Shown: positions 16,624 to 25,301, numbered from the stretch's first letter. The stretch: 45,717 bases of DNA from CAYPGJ01 sp964638515 (GCA_964638515.1 CAZWZL010000023.1:1-45717); one strand, 5' to 3'. Program-made: numbers and translations. Notes: a model not told the origin generated them from the sequence alone.

Positions 16624-16630
16624 TTCACGC

Positions 16631-17623
16631 ATGCGTCCGTTCGCGATCGCCGGACTTCAGCTGAGTATTTCGGGTCGACGCTCCAACGTCGCGCACATCA
16701 CGGACCGGATCGAGATGCTGATGCATCTGTATCCGTGGGTGCAGATGGTGGTGATGAGCGAGCTCGCGACGTTCGGGGGATGGACCGGGAATGCCATGCC
16801 GGTTCCGAACGAGATCGAGGATATGTACCGTGAACTGGCGGCGCGTCACAAGATCTGGCTGATTCCCGGGTCGCTGTACGAGAAGACGGCGGAGGGCGTG
16901 TACAACATGTCGCCGGTGATCAATCCGGAGGGCGAGATCATCGCGCGCTATCGCAAGATGTTCCCGTTCATGCCGTATGAGACGGGCGTGCGGTCCGGGA
17001 ATGAGTTCTGCGTGTTTGACGTGCCCGACGTCGGGCGCTTCGGATTGAGCATCTGCTACGACATGTGGTTTCCGGAGACGTCGCGGACGCTGGCGGTGAT
17101 GGGGGCCGAGGTGATTCTGCATCCGACGCTGACGCCCAGCATCGACCGGGAGGTGGAGCTTTCGATCGCGCGCGCGACCGCGGCCACGAACCAGTGCTTC
17201 GTGGTGGACGTCAACGGGGTCGGTGATGGCGGGAACGGGCGATCTATTCTGGTGGCGCCGACGGGGGATGTGCTCTACGAAGCGACGGGCAACGAGGAGA
17301 TGATGCCCATCGAGCTTGATCTGGAGCGCGTGCAGCGAACCAGAGAGGTTGGGCTGAAGGGGCTTGGTCAGCCGCTTAAGAGCTTCAGAGATCGGGTTGT
17401 CGATTTTGATGTGTATCGGCGGGACTCCGGGATGGACGCGTATCTGAAGCGGCTGGGGCCGCTCGAGAAGATGGCGCGGGGCTCCCGTGCGGGCATTTCC
17501 ACGGAGCACCCGGGGGCAATCGCTCCGCCGACGGGCTTGCCGCCCCCGTCGGCGATACTTCCATCGACCCCAGCCGGAGGCCAGGCTGCGCATCTTGGCG
17601 CGCCGCCCGGCGCCCACCCGTGA
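16631..17623 (+). CDS. Nitrilase-superfamily carbon-nitrogen hydrolase
   Basis: Members hydrolyse amides, nitriles or carbamoyl groups. The triad is complete: Glu44 in VMSELATFGG, Lys109 in RYRKMFPF and Cys142 in SICYDMWFPE. The catalytic domain ends near residue 285. The last 45 residues are a Pro/Gly/Ala-rich tail that contains a strong DNA inverted repeat and is atypical for the family. With a decarboxylase and aminotransferase beside it, an N-carbamoylputrescine amidase, beta-ureidopropionase or omega-amidase role is plausible, but the sequence does not select one. Its stop overlaps the next start (GTGA), so translation is coupled. Confidence 0.88.
   Translation: MRPFAIAGLQLSISGRRSNVAHITDRIEMLMHLYPWVQMVVMSELATFGGWTGNAMPVPNEIEDMYRELAARHKIWLIPGSLYEKTAEGVYNMSPVINPEGEIIARYRKMFPFMPYETGVRSGNEFCVFDVPDVGRFGLSICYDMWFPETSRTLAVMGAEVILHPTLTPSIDREVELSIARATAATNQCFVVDVNGVGDGGNGRSILVAPTGDVLYEATGNEEMMPIELDLERVQRTREVGLKGLGQPLKSFRDRVVDFDVYRRDSGMDAYLKRLGPLEKMARGSRAGISTEHPGAIAPPTGLPPPSAILPSTPAGGQAAHLGAPPGAHP
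17526..17554 (+). repeat. Perfect 10-bp inverted repeat in the nitrilase gene tail
   Basis: CGCCGACGGG and CCCGTCGGCG are separated by 9 bases. The hairpin lies within the codons of the low-complexity nitrilase tail, about 65 bases before the decarboxylase start. No T-run follows. It could be an mRNA structure affecting expression of the downstream genes. Confidence 0.5.
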
Positions 17624-20364
17624 GCGCAGCCGGCGTTGGCGATCGCGGCAAGGGCTCGCGCAAGTACAGCGCGCCGCAGCTACGCATGGACAGCTGGAAC
17701 GAGTTGCAGCTGCGAGCCACGTGGTTGAAGGAGTTCTCACGATCCGGGCGCGACCTGAGCGAGCCGAAGGAACTGGTCGCGCTCAGCCTCGGCGTGCTTC
17801 GAACGCTTGAGTTTTACTGGGCGTTTCCGGGCGGCGCGAGGATGGAGCGACTGGCGCGATTGTTCGAGCGCGGTGAGTACGGGGATCTCGCGTCGGAGGT
17901 GAGCGATGTGGCGCGGCTGCTGGTGGGCGACGCGTATCGCGATCGGGGGGGAGCCACCCTGACGCGCTCGGGGACGACGGATCGCGGCGAGGAGTACGAT
18001 CGGCGCGAGGCTGTTCGCACGGGTAAGCCGTACTTCGAAGTGCTAATTGTCGATGGGGTCGACGCGTACGACCGCGCGGAGATTCGGGACGGACTGGCCG
18101 CGTGCCGGCGAGATTCCGATGAGGCTGTGTATGACGTGGTGACCGTGCCCAGCCTTGAGGACGCGATCATCGCGGTGCAGTTCAACCCGACGATCCAGGC
18201 CGTGTTCCTTCGGTACAACTGCGCGTTCTCGTCTCAGAACCGCCACCCGGCGCTGCAACGGTATCTGGATGCGCTGCAGAGCCATCCGATGCCGGTTTCG
18301 TTCGGGCTTGAGCGGAGCATGGCGCTCGGGGAGGCGTTGCGTCGGCTGCGTCCTGAGCTTGATCTGTACCTCGTGACGGACACGCCGCTCGAATCGGTGG
18401 CGGGAAATCTCGGCACGAACTTCCGGCGGGCGTTCTACCGGCTCGAGCAGTACATGGAGCAGCACCTGACGATTCTGAAGGGGCTGCGGGCTCGGTTTGA
18501 GGCGCCGTTCTTCGATGCGCTCCGTCGCTACAGCGCGAAGCCCACGGGCGTGTTTCACGCGCTGCCGATTGCGCGGGGCAAGTCGATGGCCAACTCGCAT
18601 TGGGCGCGCGATCTGCTGGAGTTCTACGGGCCGAACATCTTTCTTGCGGAGACGTCCGCGACGAGCGGCGGGCTGGATTCGCTGCTGCAGCCCAGGGGGC
18701 CGATCAAGCGCGCGCAGGACGCGGCGGCGCGGGCGTTCGGCGCGCGTGAGTCGTTCTTCGTCACCAACGGCACGTCCACGGCGAACAAGATCGTGCTTCA
18801 GGCGCTCATCCAGCCCGGGGACATCGTGCTGATCGATCGTGACTGCCACAAGTCGCACCACTACGCCATGGTGCTCGCGGGCGCGATGCCGGTGTACCTG
18901 GATTCCTATCCGCTCGCGCCGTACGCGATGTACGGGGCGGTGCCGCTCCGGGAGATCGAGGAGCGGTTGCTCGAGCTCAAGGCGGCGGGCAAGCTGGACC
19001 GGGTCAGGATGCTGCTGCTGACCAACTGCACGTTTGACGGGATCACGTACGACCCGGAAGTGGTGATGCGGCGGGTGCTGGCGATCAAGCCTGACATGAT
19101 CTTCCTGTGGGATGAGGCGTGGTTTGCGTTTGCGCGGTTCAATCCGATGCTTCGCCGGCGCACCGCGATGGACGCGGCGGCGCGGCTTCGGACCGAGCTT
19201 CGGAGCGAGGCGTATCGCGCGTCGTACGCCGCCAAGGCCGCGCTGGGGCCGGATGCGATTCGGGACATGCCGGACCCGGACCTGTCCAGGGTGCGTGTGT
19301 ATGCCACGCAGTCGACGCACAAGACGCTCACGGCGCTGCGTCAGGGGTCGATGATCCACGTGTTCGACGAGGACTTCGAGCAGAAGGCGAGCGGGACGTT
19401 CGACGAGGCGTTCATGACGCACACGTCCACGTCGCCCAACTACCAGATTGTCGCGTCGCTCGATGTCGGCCGTCGGCAGATGGAGTTGGAGGGGTATGAG
19501 CTGATCGAGCGCACGATCGGTCTGGCGATGACGTTGCGGGAGCGAGTCCGGGAGCACCCGCTCATCAACGGCTTTTTCTCCGTGTTGCGACCGGCGGACA
19601 TGATTCCGGAGGAGTTTCGGCCGTCGGGGCTGGAGTACTACTACCACTCCGAGCACGGGTGGGGCCCGATGGACAAGGCCTGGCGCATGGACGAGTTCAC
19701 GCTCGATCCGACGCGTGTCACACTGCAGATCGCCGCGACGGGACTGAACGGAGATCAGTTCCGGCACTTGCTCATCGACCAGCACGACATTCAGATCAAC
19801 AAGACTTCCCGCAACACGGCGTTGTTCATGGCGAACATCGGCACGGCGCGCGGGGACATCGCGTACCTGATCGAGGTGCTGGCGAAGATCGGCGCAGGCG
19901 TGAAGGACCGGCTGGTGACGGAGAGCAGCGCGGGGCTGGCGCGTCATGCCGCGGACGTGGATGCGCTGCTGACCAGTCCCCCACTGCCGAACTTCAGCCG
20001 GTTCCACCGCGCGTTTCAACCGGATGACTCCGGAACGCCGGAGGGCGACTTGCGGAAGGCGTATTTCCATGCGTACGACGAGGCCAATCTGGACTGGCTC
20101 CAGATCACGCCGAAGACGCTCGCGGCGATTCGTGACGGGCGCGAGTATGTCTCAGCCTCGTTCGTGACTCCGTACCCGCCCGGGTTCCCGCTGCTCGTGC
20201 CAGGGCAGGTGGTGAGCGAGGAGATCATTTCATTTTTGCTGGCGATCGACGTCAAGGAGATTCACGGGCATCACCCGGCGTATGGATTCCGGGTGTTCAC
20301 GGCGCCGGCGCTTGATCGCGCCGCGCGAACGTCGGGGCGCTCACGAATACAGGAGAAAGGATAA
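17620..20364 (+). CDS. PLP-dependent Orn/Lys/Arg decarboxylase family protein
   Basis: A 914-residue fold-type I decarboxylase related to the AdiA/SpeF/LdcC group. Residues about 90-290 correspond to the N-terminal wing domain (FEVLIVDGVD, then VQFNPTIQAVFLRY). The PLP domain begins near 320 (FHALPIARGKSMANSHW). It shows FFVTNGTSTANKIVLQALI, DRDCHKSHHYAM, Asp498 in FLWDEAWFAFARFNP and the Schiff-base Lys568 in TQSTHKTLTALRQGS. It should decarboxylate a basic amino acid to an amine such as agmatine, putrescine or cadaverine; arginine is my first guess. It is longer than typical inducible enzymes (700-760 residues), with about 80 additional N-terminal residues. The GTG start overlaps the nitrilase stop. 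Confidence 0.88.
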   Translation: MSAAGVGDRGKGSRKYSAPQLRMDSWNELQLRATWLKEFSRSGRDLSEPKELVALSLGVLRTLEFYWAFPGGARMERLARLFERGEYGDLASEVSDVARLLVGDAYRDRGGATLTRSGTTDRGEEYDRREAVRTGKPYFEVLIVDGVDAYDRAEIRDGLAACRRDSDEAVYDVVTVPSLEDAIIAVQFNPTIQAVFLRYNCAFSSQNRHPALQRYLDALQSHPMPVSFGLERSMALGEALRRLRPELDLYLVTDTPLESVAGNLGTNFRRAFYRLEQYMEQHLTILKGLRARFEAPFFDALRRYSAKPTGVFHALPIARGKSMANSHWARDLLEFYGPNIFLAETSATSGGLDSLLQPRGPIKRAQDAAARAFGARESFFVTNGTSTANKIVLQALIQPGDIVLIDRDCHKSHHYAMVLAGAMPVYLDSYPLAPYAMYGAVPLREIEERLLELKAAGKLDRVRMLLLTNCTFDGITYDPEVVMRRVLAIKPDMIFLWDEAWFAFARFNPMLRRRTAMDAAARLRTELRSEAYRASYAAKAALGPDAIRDMPDPDLSRVRVYATQSTHKTLTALRQGSMIHVFDEDFEQKASGTFDEAFMTHTSTSPNYQIVASLDVGRRQMELEGYELIERTIGLAMTLRERVREHPLINGFFSVLRPADMIPEEFRPSGLEYYYHSEHGWGPMDKAWRMDEFTLDPTRVTLQIAATGLNGDQFRHLLIDQHDIQINKTSRNTALFMANIGTARGDIAYLIEVLAKIGAGVKDRLVTESSAGLARHAADVDALLTSPPLPNFSRFHRAFQPDDSGTPEGDLRKAYFHAYDEANLDWLQITPKTLAAIRDGREYVSASFVTPYPPGFPLLVPGQVVSEEIISFLLAIDVKEIHGHHPAYGFRVFTAPALDRAARTSGRSRIQEKG

Positions 20365-20368
20365 GCCT

Positions 20369-21913
20369 ATGGGTGTTGGAAGACAGGACGGACGCATGGT
20401 TGCGCCTTCGGGCAGCGATCTCTCGGCGAAGCCTCTGAGCTCGGATCGGCCGGTTCGGCAGCGGCGCAGAAAGCTCAAGGGCGTTTCCGACATTCGGCGG
20501 TTCTTCCATCGGAACACCGAGCCGATCTACTTTGTCAGCGCGACCAACTTCAACCTGATCGGCATGGATGAGTGGATTCGGAACTTCAATTTCATCTGCG
20601 CGATCGACTGCTTCGACGGCATGCACCCGCACGTGTACGTGCCGCCCGAGCGGGCGCACGCGCCGTTCGAATCGATCGAGGACATCAATAACTACCTCTT
20701 GAGTCATCCCGACGTGCTCGATCTGATTGAGCAACGCGGCCCGGGCGGGAAGGCGGTCTTTCTGATGTTTGACGAGGAGACCGAGCGGCTGTGCGAGCAG
20801 GCCGGGCTCACGGTGTGCTTCCCCCCGGCGAAGCTTCGGACGAAGATCGACGACAAGGTGGAGACGACGCGGATCGCCAAGCAGGCGGGGGTGGCGTGCG
20901 TCCCGAACGTGCTGGCCAAGGTGACGGATTACGCGTCGCTGCGGAGAGTGTCGCGCCGGCTGGGAGAGGACCTTGTGGTGCAGACGGCGTTCGGCGATTC
21001 CGGGCACACCACGTACTTCATCTCGAACGAGCGGGATTTTCGGAAGCACGAGCAGGACATTGTCTCGGCGCCCGAAGTCAAGATCATGAAGAAGATCCGG
21101 TGCCGCGGCTCTGCGCTCGAGGCCTGTGTGACGCGCCACGGCACGATCGTGGGCCCGCTGATGACGGAGCTTGTGGGCTTCCCCGAGCTGACGCCGTACA
21201 AGGGCGGCTGGTGCGGGAACGAGGTGTTCGCGGGCGCGTTCAAGGCGCATACGCGGCGCAACGCGCGAAAGTCGGCCGTGGCGTTCGGGGAGGAGCTGCG
21301 CAAGAAGGGGTACCGCGGCTACTTCGAGCTCGATTTTCTGACCGATCTGGACACGGGCAAGGTGTATCTCGGGGAGTGCAACCCGCGGATCACCGGCGCG
21401 AGTTCCATGACGAACCTGTCGGCCTTTGCGCACGCCGATGCTCCGCTTTTCATTTTCCACCTGCTGGAGTGGATGGGAGCGAGCTACGAGCTTGATGTCG
21501 ACGAGCTGAACGAGCGCTGGGCCAACCCGGACAACATCGACAGCTGGAGCCAGCTGGTCATCAAGCACACGAAGGACTCGGTGGCCCGGATCACCGATGC
21601 GCCGAGCTCGGGCATCTGGGAGCTCGACGACGACCGCCAGATCCGCTACGTACGGCCCCAGACGCATCGGAGAACGGTGCACACGGAGAACCGCGCGTTC
21701 TTTCTCCGCATCGCGGGGCGGGGCGACTACCTGTACGAGGGCGCGGACCTGGGCATCCTGGTGAGCCCGGGGCGATTCATGGACGAAGAGTTCAATCTGA
21801 CGGACCGCGCGAAGAAGTGGATCAAGGGCATCCGGTCGCAGTATTCGTCGATTCCGCTCGCCGTCGGCGAGGGCGTGGACAAGGCCCATGAGCACGGGTT
21901 CAAGCTGCTGTAA
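20369..21913 (+). CDS. ATP-grasp ligase (annotated elsewhere as biotin-carboxylase-like)
   Basis: A 515-residue protein with the ATP-grasp layout. The first 150 residues form a Rossmann-like pre-ATP domain (TEPIYFVSATNFNLIGMDEW). The ATP-binding subdomains follow (TKIDDKVETTRIAKQAGVAC, then EDLVVQTAFGDSGHTTYF). The metal-binding end is YFELDFLTDLDTGKVYLGEC followed by NPRITGASS. Such enzymes join a carboxylate to an amine via an acyl-phosphate. There is no biotin-carrier partner here, so an amide-forming role is more likely than biotin carboxylation (inference). The ATG at 20369 follows AGGAGAAAGG; a longer in-frame ATG at 20282 lies inside the decarboxylase gene. The next gene starts 3 bases after the stop. 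Confidence 0.82.
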   Translation: MGVGRQDGRMVAPSGSDLSAKPLSSDRPVRQRRRKLKGVSDIRRFFHRNTEPIYFVSATNFNLIGMDEWIRNFNFICAIDCFDGMHPHVYVPPERAHAPFESIEDINNYLLSHPDVLDLIEQRGPGGKAVFLMFDEETERLCEQAGLTVCFPPAKLRTKIDDKVETTRIAKQAGVACVPNVLAKVTDYASLRRVSRRLGEDLVVQTAFGDSGHTTYFISNERDFRKHEQDIVSAPEVKIMKKIRCRGSALEACVTRHGTIVGPLMTELVGFPELTPYKGGWCGNEVFAGAFKAHTRRNARKSAVAFGEELRKKGYRGYFELDFLTDLDTGKVYLGECNPRITGASSMTNLSAFAHADAPLFIFHLLEWMGASYELDVDELNERWANPDNIDSWSQLVIKHTKDSVARITDAPSSGIWELDDDRQIRYVRPQTHRRTVHTENRAFFLRIAGRGDYLYEGADLGILVSPGRFMDEEFNLTDRAKKWIKGIRSQYSSIPLAVGEGVDKAHEHGFKLL

Positions 21914-21916
21914 GTC

Positions 21917-22912
21917 ATGCACGCAGCTCCAACCCTTGATCTCGAACTTACGTTCCGAGCCATCAGCGAAGCTGAGCCTGGACCGAAACTCCGCGTCATC
22001 TTCGAGTCGAGCTGGCCGTCGTATCACCGGTGGCTTTCTCGGCGATCGGACGCCGGGCCGTCGGCCGCGGCGTGTGCGTCACAGCTGCGCTTTCACATGC
22101 CCGAGTTGGCGGCCACCTATGACGGCTTGGTGGAGCTGGTGGGCGGGGGCGAGGCGCAGGCGAGATTTCTCTCGCTGTACGCGCCCACGCCCATCATCCG
22201 CGCGTGCTCGCAGGCGGTGTGCGAGAGCGATCACGGCCCGGTGCTCGTTCGAAACTACGACCATGCGCCGCATCTGTGTGACGGCGTTGCGCTCGCGACC
22301 CGCTGGGGCGGGGTCGGCGTGCACGGGCTCTCAGACTGTCTCTGGGGCGTTCTCGACGGGGTGAATGACGCGGGGCTGGTGGTTGCGCTGGCGTTCGGGG
22401 GTCGGAAGGTGGTCGGGCTTGGATTCAGCGCATCCCTAGTGGTGCGCTATCTGCTTCAGACATGCTCGTGCGTGCGCGACGCGCTGCACGCGCTCGCCAG
22501 ACTGCCTGTGTACATGTCGTACAACTTTTCGCTTCTGGATCGATCGGGCGAGCGAGTCACGGCCTATACGTCGCCCGATCGGCCTGCGGTGTTCGAGGCC
22601 GTGGATGTTTCCACCAACCACCAACTCGGCGTCGAGTGGCCCGAGTACGCGCGGTTTACTCAGACGATCGAGCGCTTCGCGCATCTTTCGGGGATGGCGG
22701 GGCACCGACCCCGGCTTGGGCCGATGATTGACGCGTTTCTCCGCCCGCCCTTGTTCCGTTACGACTATCGGCGTGGCTCCGGCACGCTGTACACCGTCGC
22801 GTATGACCCCCGCTCCATGGACATCTCGCTGTACTGGCATGGGCTCAGCACGGTGTTCGCTCCCTTTGATCCGAACCCCGCGCGGGTGCACGTGAAGTAC
22901 ATCAGCGCCTGA
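21917..22912 (+). CDS. C45/IAT-like autoproteolytic Ntn hydrolase or acyltransferase
   Basis: The product has 331 residues and resembles the peptidase C45 / acyl-CoA:6-aminopenicillanate acyltransferase family. These proteins cleave themselves to expose an N-terminal cysteine, which then hydrolyses or transfers amide-linked acyl groups. The expected site is Cys97 in IIRACSQAV, followed by GPVLVRNYDHAP, the family's conserved arginine-asparagine-x-aspartate segment. The glycine-rich region GVGVHGLSDCLWGVLDGVND and the Asn in MSYNFSLLD are also typical. With the ATP-grasp gene directly upstream, a make-amide/break-amide pair is plausible (inference). It is the last gene of the cluster and converges on the HupE gene. 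Confidence 0.82.
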   Translation: MHAAPTLDLELTFRAISEAEPGPKLRVIFESSWPSYHRWLSRRSDAGPSAAACASQLRFHMPELAATYDGLVELVGGGEAQARFLSLYAPTPIIRACSQAVCESDHGPVLVRNYDHAPHLCDGVALATRWGGVGVHGLSDCLWGVLDGVNDAGLVVALAFGGRKVVGLGFSASLVVRYLLQTCSCVRDALHALARLPVYMSYNFSLLDRSGERVTAYTSPDRPAVFEAVDVSTNHQLGVEWPEYARFTQTIERFAHLSGMAGHRPRLGPMIDAFLRPPLFRYDYRRGSGTLYTVAYDPRSMDISLYWHGLSTVFAPFDPNPARVHVKYISA

Positions 22913-22924
22913 GCGGCGGCCCCG

Positions 22925-23929
22925 TCAGAAACCGGCGACTCGTTCGATGACCCAGAACATGGCCACGCTTCCGACCAGATAGGGCGGGAGCCAGCCGAGC
23001 GACGACATGATGCTCGGGCGAGCTCGCTTGATGAGGATCACGGCGCCCATCACAAGGGCGATGAACGCGAGCTGCCCCGCCTCGACGCCCAGGTTGAAGA
23101 AGAGCAGCGAGACCACGATTGAACCTTCGGGAAGGCCCGTCTCGCTCAGCGCTCCCGCGAAACCGAGGCCGTGCAGGAGTCCGAAGATGAAGGCCACGAT
23201 CCAGGGCGCCCGCTCCGTGAGGCCCCGACGGCCGGCGCGGCTGTGCAGAATCTCTGAGGCCACGAACACGATGCTCAACGCGATGCAGGCCTCGACCGGA
23301 GGGCCGGGCACGTGCACGACGCCGAGCGACGCGAGCGCGAGTGTGATGGAGTGTGCGATCGTGAACGCGGTCACGGCGCCGACGAGTCGCTTGCCGCCGC
23401 GCACGAGCAGCAAGAGGGCCAGCACGAAGAGCAGGTGATCGACGCCGAGCAGGATGTGGTCGACGCCGAGCGCGCCGTAGGTCCAGGCGGATTCCCACCA
23501 TGGGGGTGAGGCCTTCACGAGCATAGAGGGGCTCGTGGGCATGAGTCGCGCGATCTGGGTGACGCCGTCAAGGCGTTCGATGCGCACGAGCACGTCGGTG
23601 AGCATCGTTGAGAGGCCGTCGATGTGGATCGTCGAACCGACGAGCCCGTTGGGTTCGCGTATGGTCCAGCGTTCGACGTACGTGGTTCCGGCGAACACGC
23701 CGCGCGGCTCGCTGATGTTCTGGGCCGACTCTGGAAGCCGGACGTAAATGCCCAGCCTCAGATCGTCTCCCCGCGCCGGCACTTTCCACAGGACACTGAA
23801 GGTGTCGGGGGCAGTCTGGCGGAGTTCAAGATAGGCGGGGCGGAGTTCGTGCGCGATCGCGTTCGGCGCGAGCGCCCACAGGATCGGCAGCAGCAGCCAA
23901 AGCGGCAACATCGGCTTCGAGCGTTTCAC
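22925..23929 (-). CDS. HupE/UreJ-family membrane protein
   Basis: A signal sequence (PMLPLWLLLPILWALAPNAIA) is followed by HELRPAYLELRQ and a soluble beta-rich region of about 150 residues. The C-terminal half has about six transmembrane segments with the family motifs GVDHILLGVDHLLFVLALLL, AFTIAHSITLALASLGVV and GLLHGLGFAGAL. The conserved His residues suggest metal handling; HupE/UreJ relatives are proposed nickel permeases, but the function of this two-part subfamily is not established. I chose the GTG at 23929, which overlaps the stop of the upstream isomerase gene (GTGA), over the longer frame from 23962. The two genes form a coupled unit. Confidence 0.85.
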   Translation of the reverse strand: MKRSKPMLPLWLLLPILWALAPNAIAHELRPAYLELRQTAPDTFSVLWKVPARGDDLRLGIYVRLPESAQNISEPRGVFAGTTYVERWTIREPNGLVGSTIHIDGLSTMLTDVLVRIERLDGVTQIARLMPTSPSMLVKASPPWWESAWTYGALGVDHILLGVDHLLFVLALLLLVRGGKRLVGAVTAFTIAHSITLALASLGVVHVPGPPVEACIALSIVFVASEILHSRAGRRGLTERAPWIVAFIFGLLHGLGFAGALSETGLPEGSIVVSLLFFNLGVEAGQLAFIALVMGAVILIKRARPSIMSSLGWLPPYLVGSVAMFWVIERVAGF

Positions 23930-24795
23930 GATCCACCGTTCCCTCTGATCGCGTCCGGCCACTCGACCGTGACTCGGTACTTCGCGAGCAGGCCGGCGTA
24001 CAGCGCCTCTACCATCTTCAATCGGCGCGCGTTTTCCCAGTCGCCGCGGACTCGGTCACGGATCTCGTCCAGCGGCGGCATGCGGCCTTCCACCCGATCG
24101 TCCACGATGACGAGGTGCGCGCCGAAGCCAGACGCGATGGGGCCTTGCCACTCGCCGGGCTGCAGCCCGGTGATGACTGCGGCGAACGTGGGGCCGAACT
24201 GGGCGGCGATCTCGGTCATGGAGCGGCTCACGTGGGCGTGTTCCAGCATCGTGGGATCGCCCAGCGGGCTCGGGTCCGTTGACGGATCGGCGCGGAGCTC
24301 GCGCAGGAGATTCTCGGCATCGGCCTGGATGGATTCTCCTCGTCGTTCCGCGTTGAGGTAGATGTGGCGGAATGTCCACCGCGGCTCGAGCCGAAACACG
24401 CTGCTGTGCTCCGACAGATACGTTTCAAGATCCTGGTCGGTCGGCTCGGCCTGTGCGCCGACATCCTCAGCGACAAAGTCGAACTTCTGGCGCATCCGAC
24501 GTCGAATGATGGTGTCATCGCGGTCGAGGCCCATCGCCATTCCCTCGCGGTAGGCCACTTCCTCGCGGATGTAATCTTCGACGATGCCCTCCAGTTCGTT
24601 GGGGGTGGGCGGGCGTTGCCAGGTTCGGGCGAACAGCGTCGCCAGGTGTTCGATCCTGACGGCCGAGATCACGATCTCGCGATGGTTGGGCGTGGCCCCG
24701 GAGTCGGACGGCCGGAACATGGCGAAGACGACGGCGCCGAGGAGGGCGAAATGCAGTAGCGGTTCCTTGAGCCATCGCTTCATCGAGTTTCTCAT
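23926..24795 (-). CDS. PpiC/SurA-like peptidyl-prolyl isomerase, membrane-anchored
   Basis: The product has 289 residues with one N-terminal transmembrane helix (LLHFALLGAVVFAMF). A SurA-like helical region carries YIREEVAYREGMAMGLDRDD. The C-terminal half resembles a parvulin domain (FRHIYLNAERR, FAAVITGLQPGEWQGPIASG, HLVIVDDRVEG). The parvulin core is divergent, so catalytic activity is not certain; it may act only as a chaperone. It is upstream of and translationally coupled to the HupE-like gene, which suggests it helps fold or stabilise that protein's extracytoplasmic part. Met1 or Met5 could be the start. Confidence 0.8.
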   Translation of the reverse strand: MRNSMKRWLKEPLLHFALLGAVVFAMFRPSDSGATPNHREIVISAVRIEHLATLFARTWQRPPTPNELEGIVEDYIREEVAYREGMAMGLDRDDTIIRRRMRQKFDFVAEDVGAQAEPTDQDLETYLSEHSSVFRLEPRWTFRHIYLNAERRGESIQADAENLLRELRADPSTDPSPLGDPTMLEHAHVSRSMTEIAAQFGPTFAAVITGLQPGEWQGPIASGFGAHLVIVDDRVEGRMPPLDEIRDRVRGDWENARRLKMVEALYAGLLAKYRVTVEWPDAIRGNGGS

Positions 24796-24946
24796 TGTGA
24801 GGTGCGGAGTCGGCGCGTATTCCGGAGCATTCGGCTTTCGCCCGGCGCTTCTTTGGATCTCGCTTGGGACATCGATTCAGCCGCCGTGACGGCCGGCTCG
24901 ATTCTCCCGGGATTCTCGCGAGCCGTGCTGATCGATGATACCGTGG

Positions 24947-24968
24947 GCCCGCGGCCCGGCCCGCGGGC
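24947..24968 (-). terminator. GC-rich hairpin downstream of tRNA-Gly
   Basis: GCCCGCGG and CCGCGGGC form a perfect 8-bp stem with a 6-base loop, 54 bases past the tRNA 3' end in the direction of its transcription. No T-run follows. It could end or protect the tRNA transcript. Confidence 0.35.
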
Positions 24969-25021
24969 GGGGAGCCGACCGGCGGCGAGCCGTTCGGCCA
25001 CTCGGCGGGGTTTCTGACCAA

Positions 25022-25093
25022 AGCGGGCGACGCGATTCGAACGCGCGACATTCAGCTTGGAAGGCTGACGCTCTACCCCTGAGCTACGCCCGC
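25022..25093 (-). tRNA. tRNA-Gly, anticodon TCC
   Basis: The minus strand folds as a complete 72-base tRNA without an encoded CCA. The acceptor stem is GCGGGCG/CGCCCGC with discriminator U. The D arm is GCTC AGGGGTA GAGC. The anticodon arm is TCAGC CTTCCAA GCTGA with anticodon TCC. The T arm is GCGCG TTCGAAT CGCGT with one G-U pair. It reads GGA and, by wobble, other glycine codons. Confidence 0.97.
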
Positions 25094-25110
25094 GCAGAGG
25101 CTTCGCGCAC

Positions 25111-25116
25111 AGTCTA
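25111..25116 (-). promoter_or_regulatory. Candidate -10 element (TAGACT) for tRNA-Gly
   Basis: TAGACT on the minus strand ends 17 bases before the tRNA 5' end, which would place the transcript start about 10 bases upstream of the mature tRNA. The same hexamer precedes nadB. Confidence 0.35.
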
Positions 25117-25301
25117 GCGGGGTCGCCATCACGGCGCGCCGGGCGGCGCTCAAGGGGAGGGCTGCGGGGCCATCCCCCGGGCAGCGCAAACAAATCTCAA
25201 ACTCGGTTAGCCCCCCGGGCATGGATGTCGCACTGGAGGATATGCGGCATGCGATGTCGCGGGAAGTGATCGGGTCAGCGAACGTTGCGAAGGAGCCTCA
25301 A

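Noticed and set aside
18043..20070. 675-residue minus-strand open frame
   Set aside because: Antisense shadow of the decarboxylase gene, with repetitive Arg/Val-rich sequence and no family motif.
20369..21913. Biotin carboxylase role for the ATP-grasp protein
   Set aside because: No biotin carrier or carboxyltransferase gene is nearby, and the context favours amide ligation; the ATP-grasp family alone does not decide it.
20297..22027. 576-residue minus-strand open frame
   Set aside because: Antisense shadow of the ATP-grasp gene.
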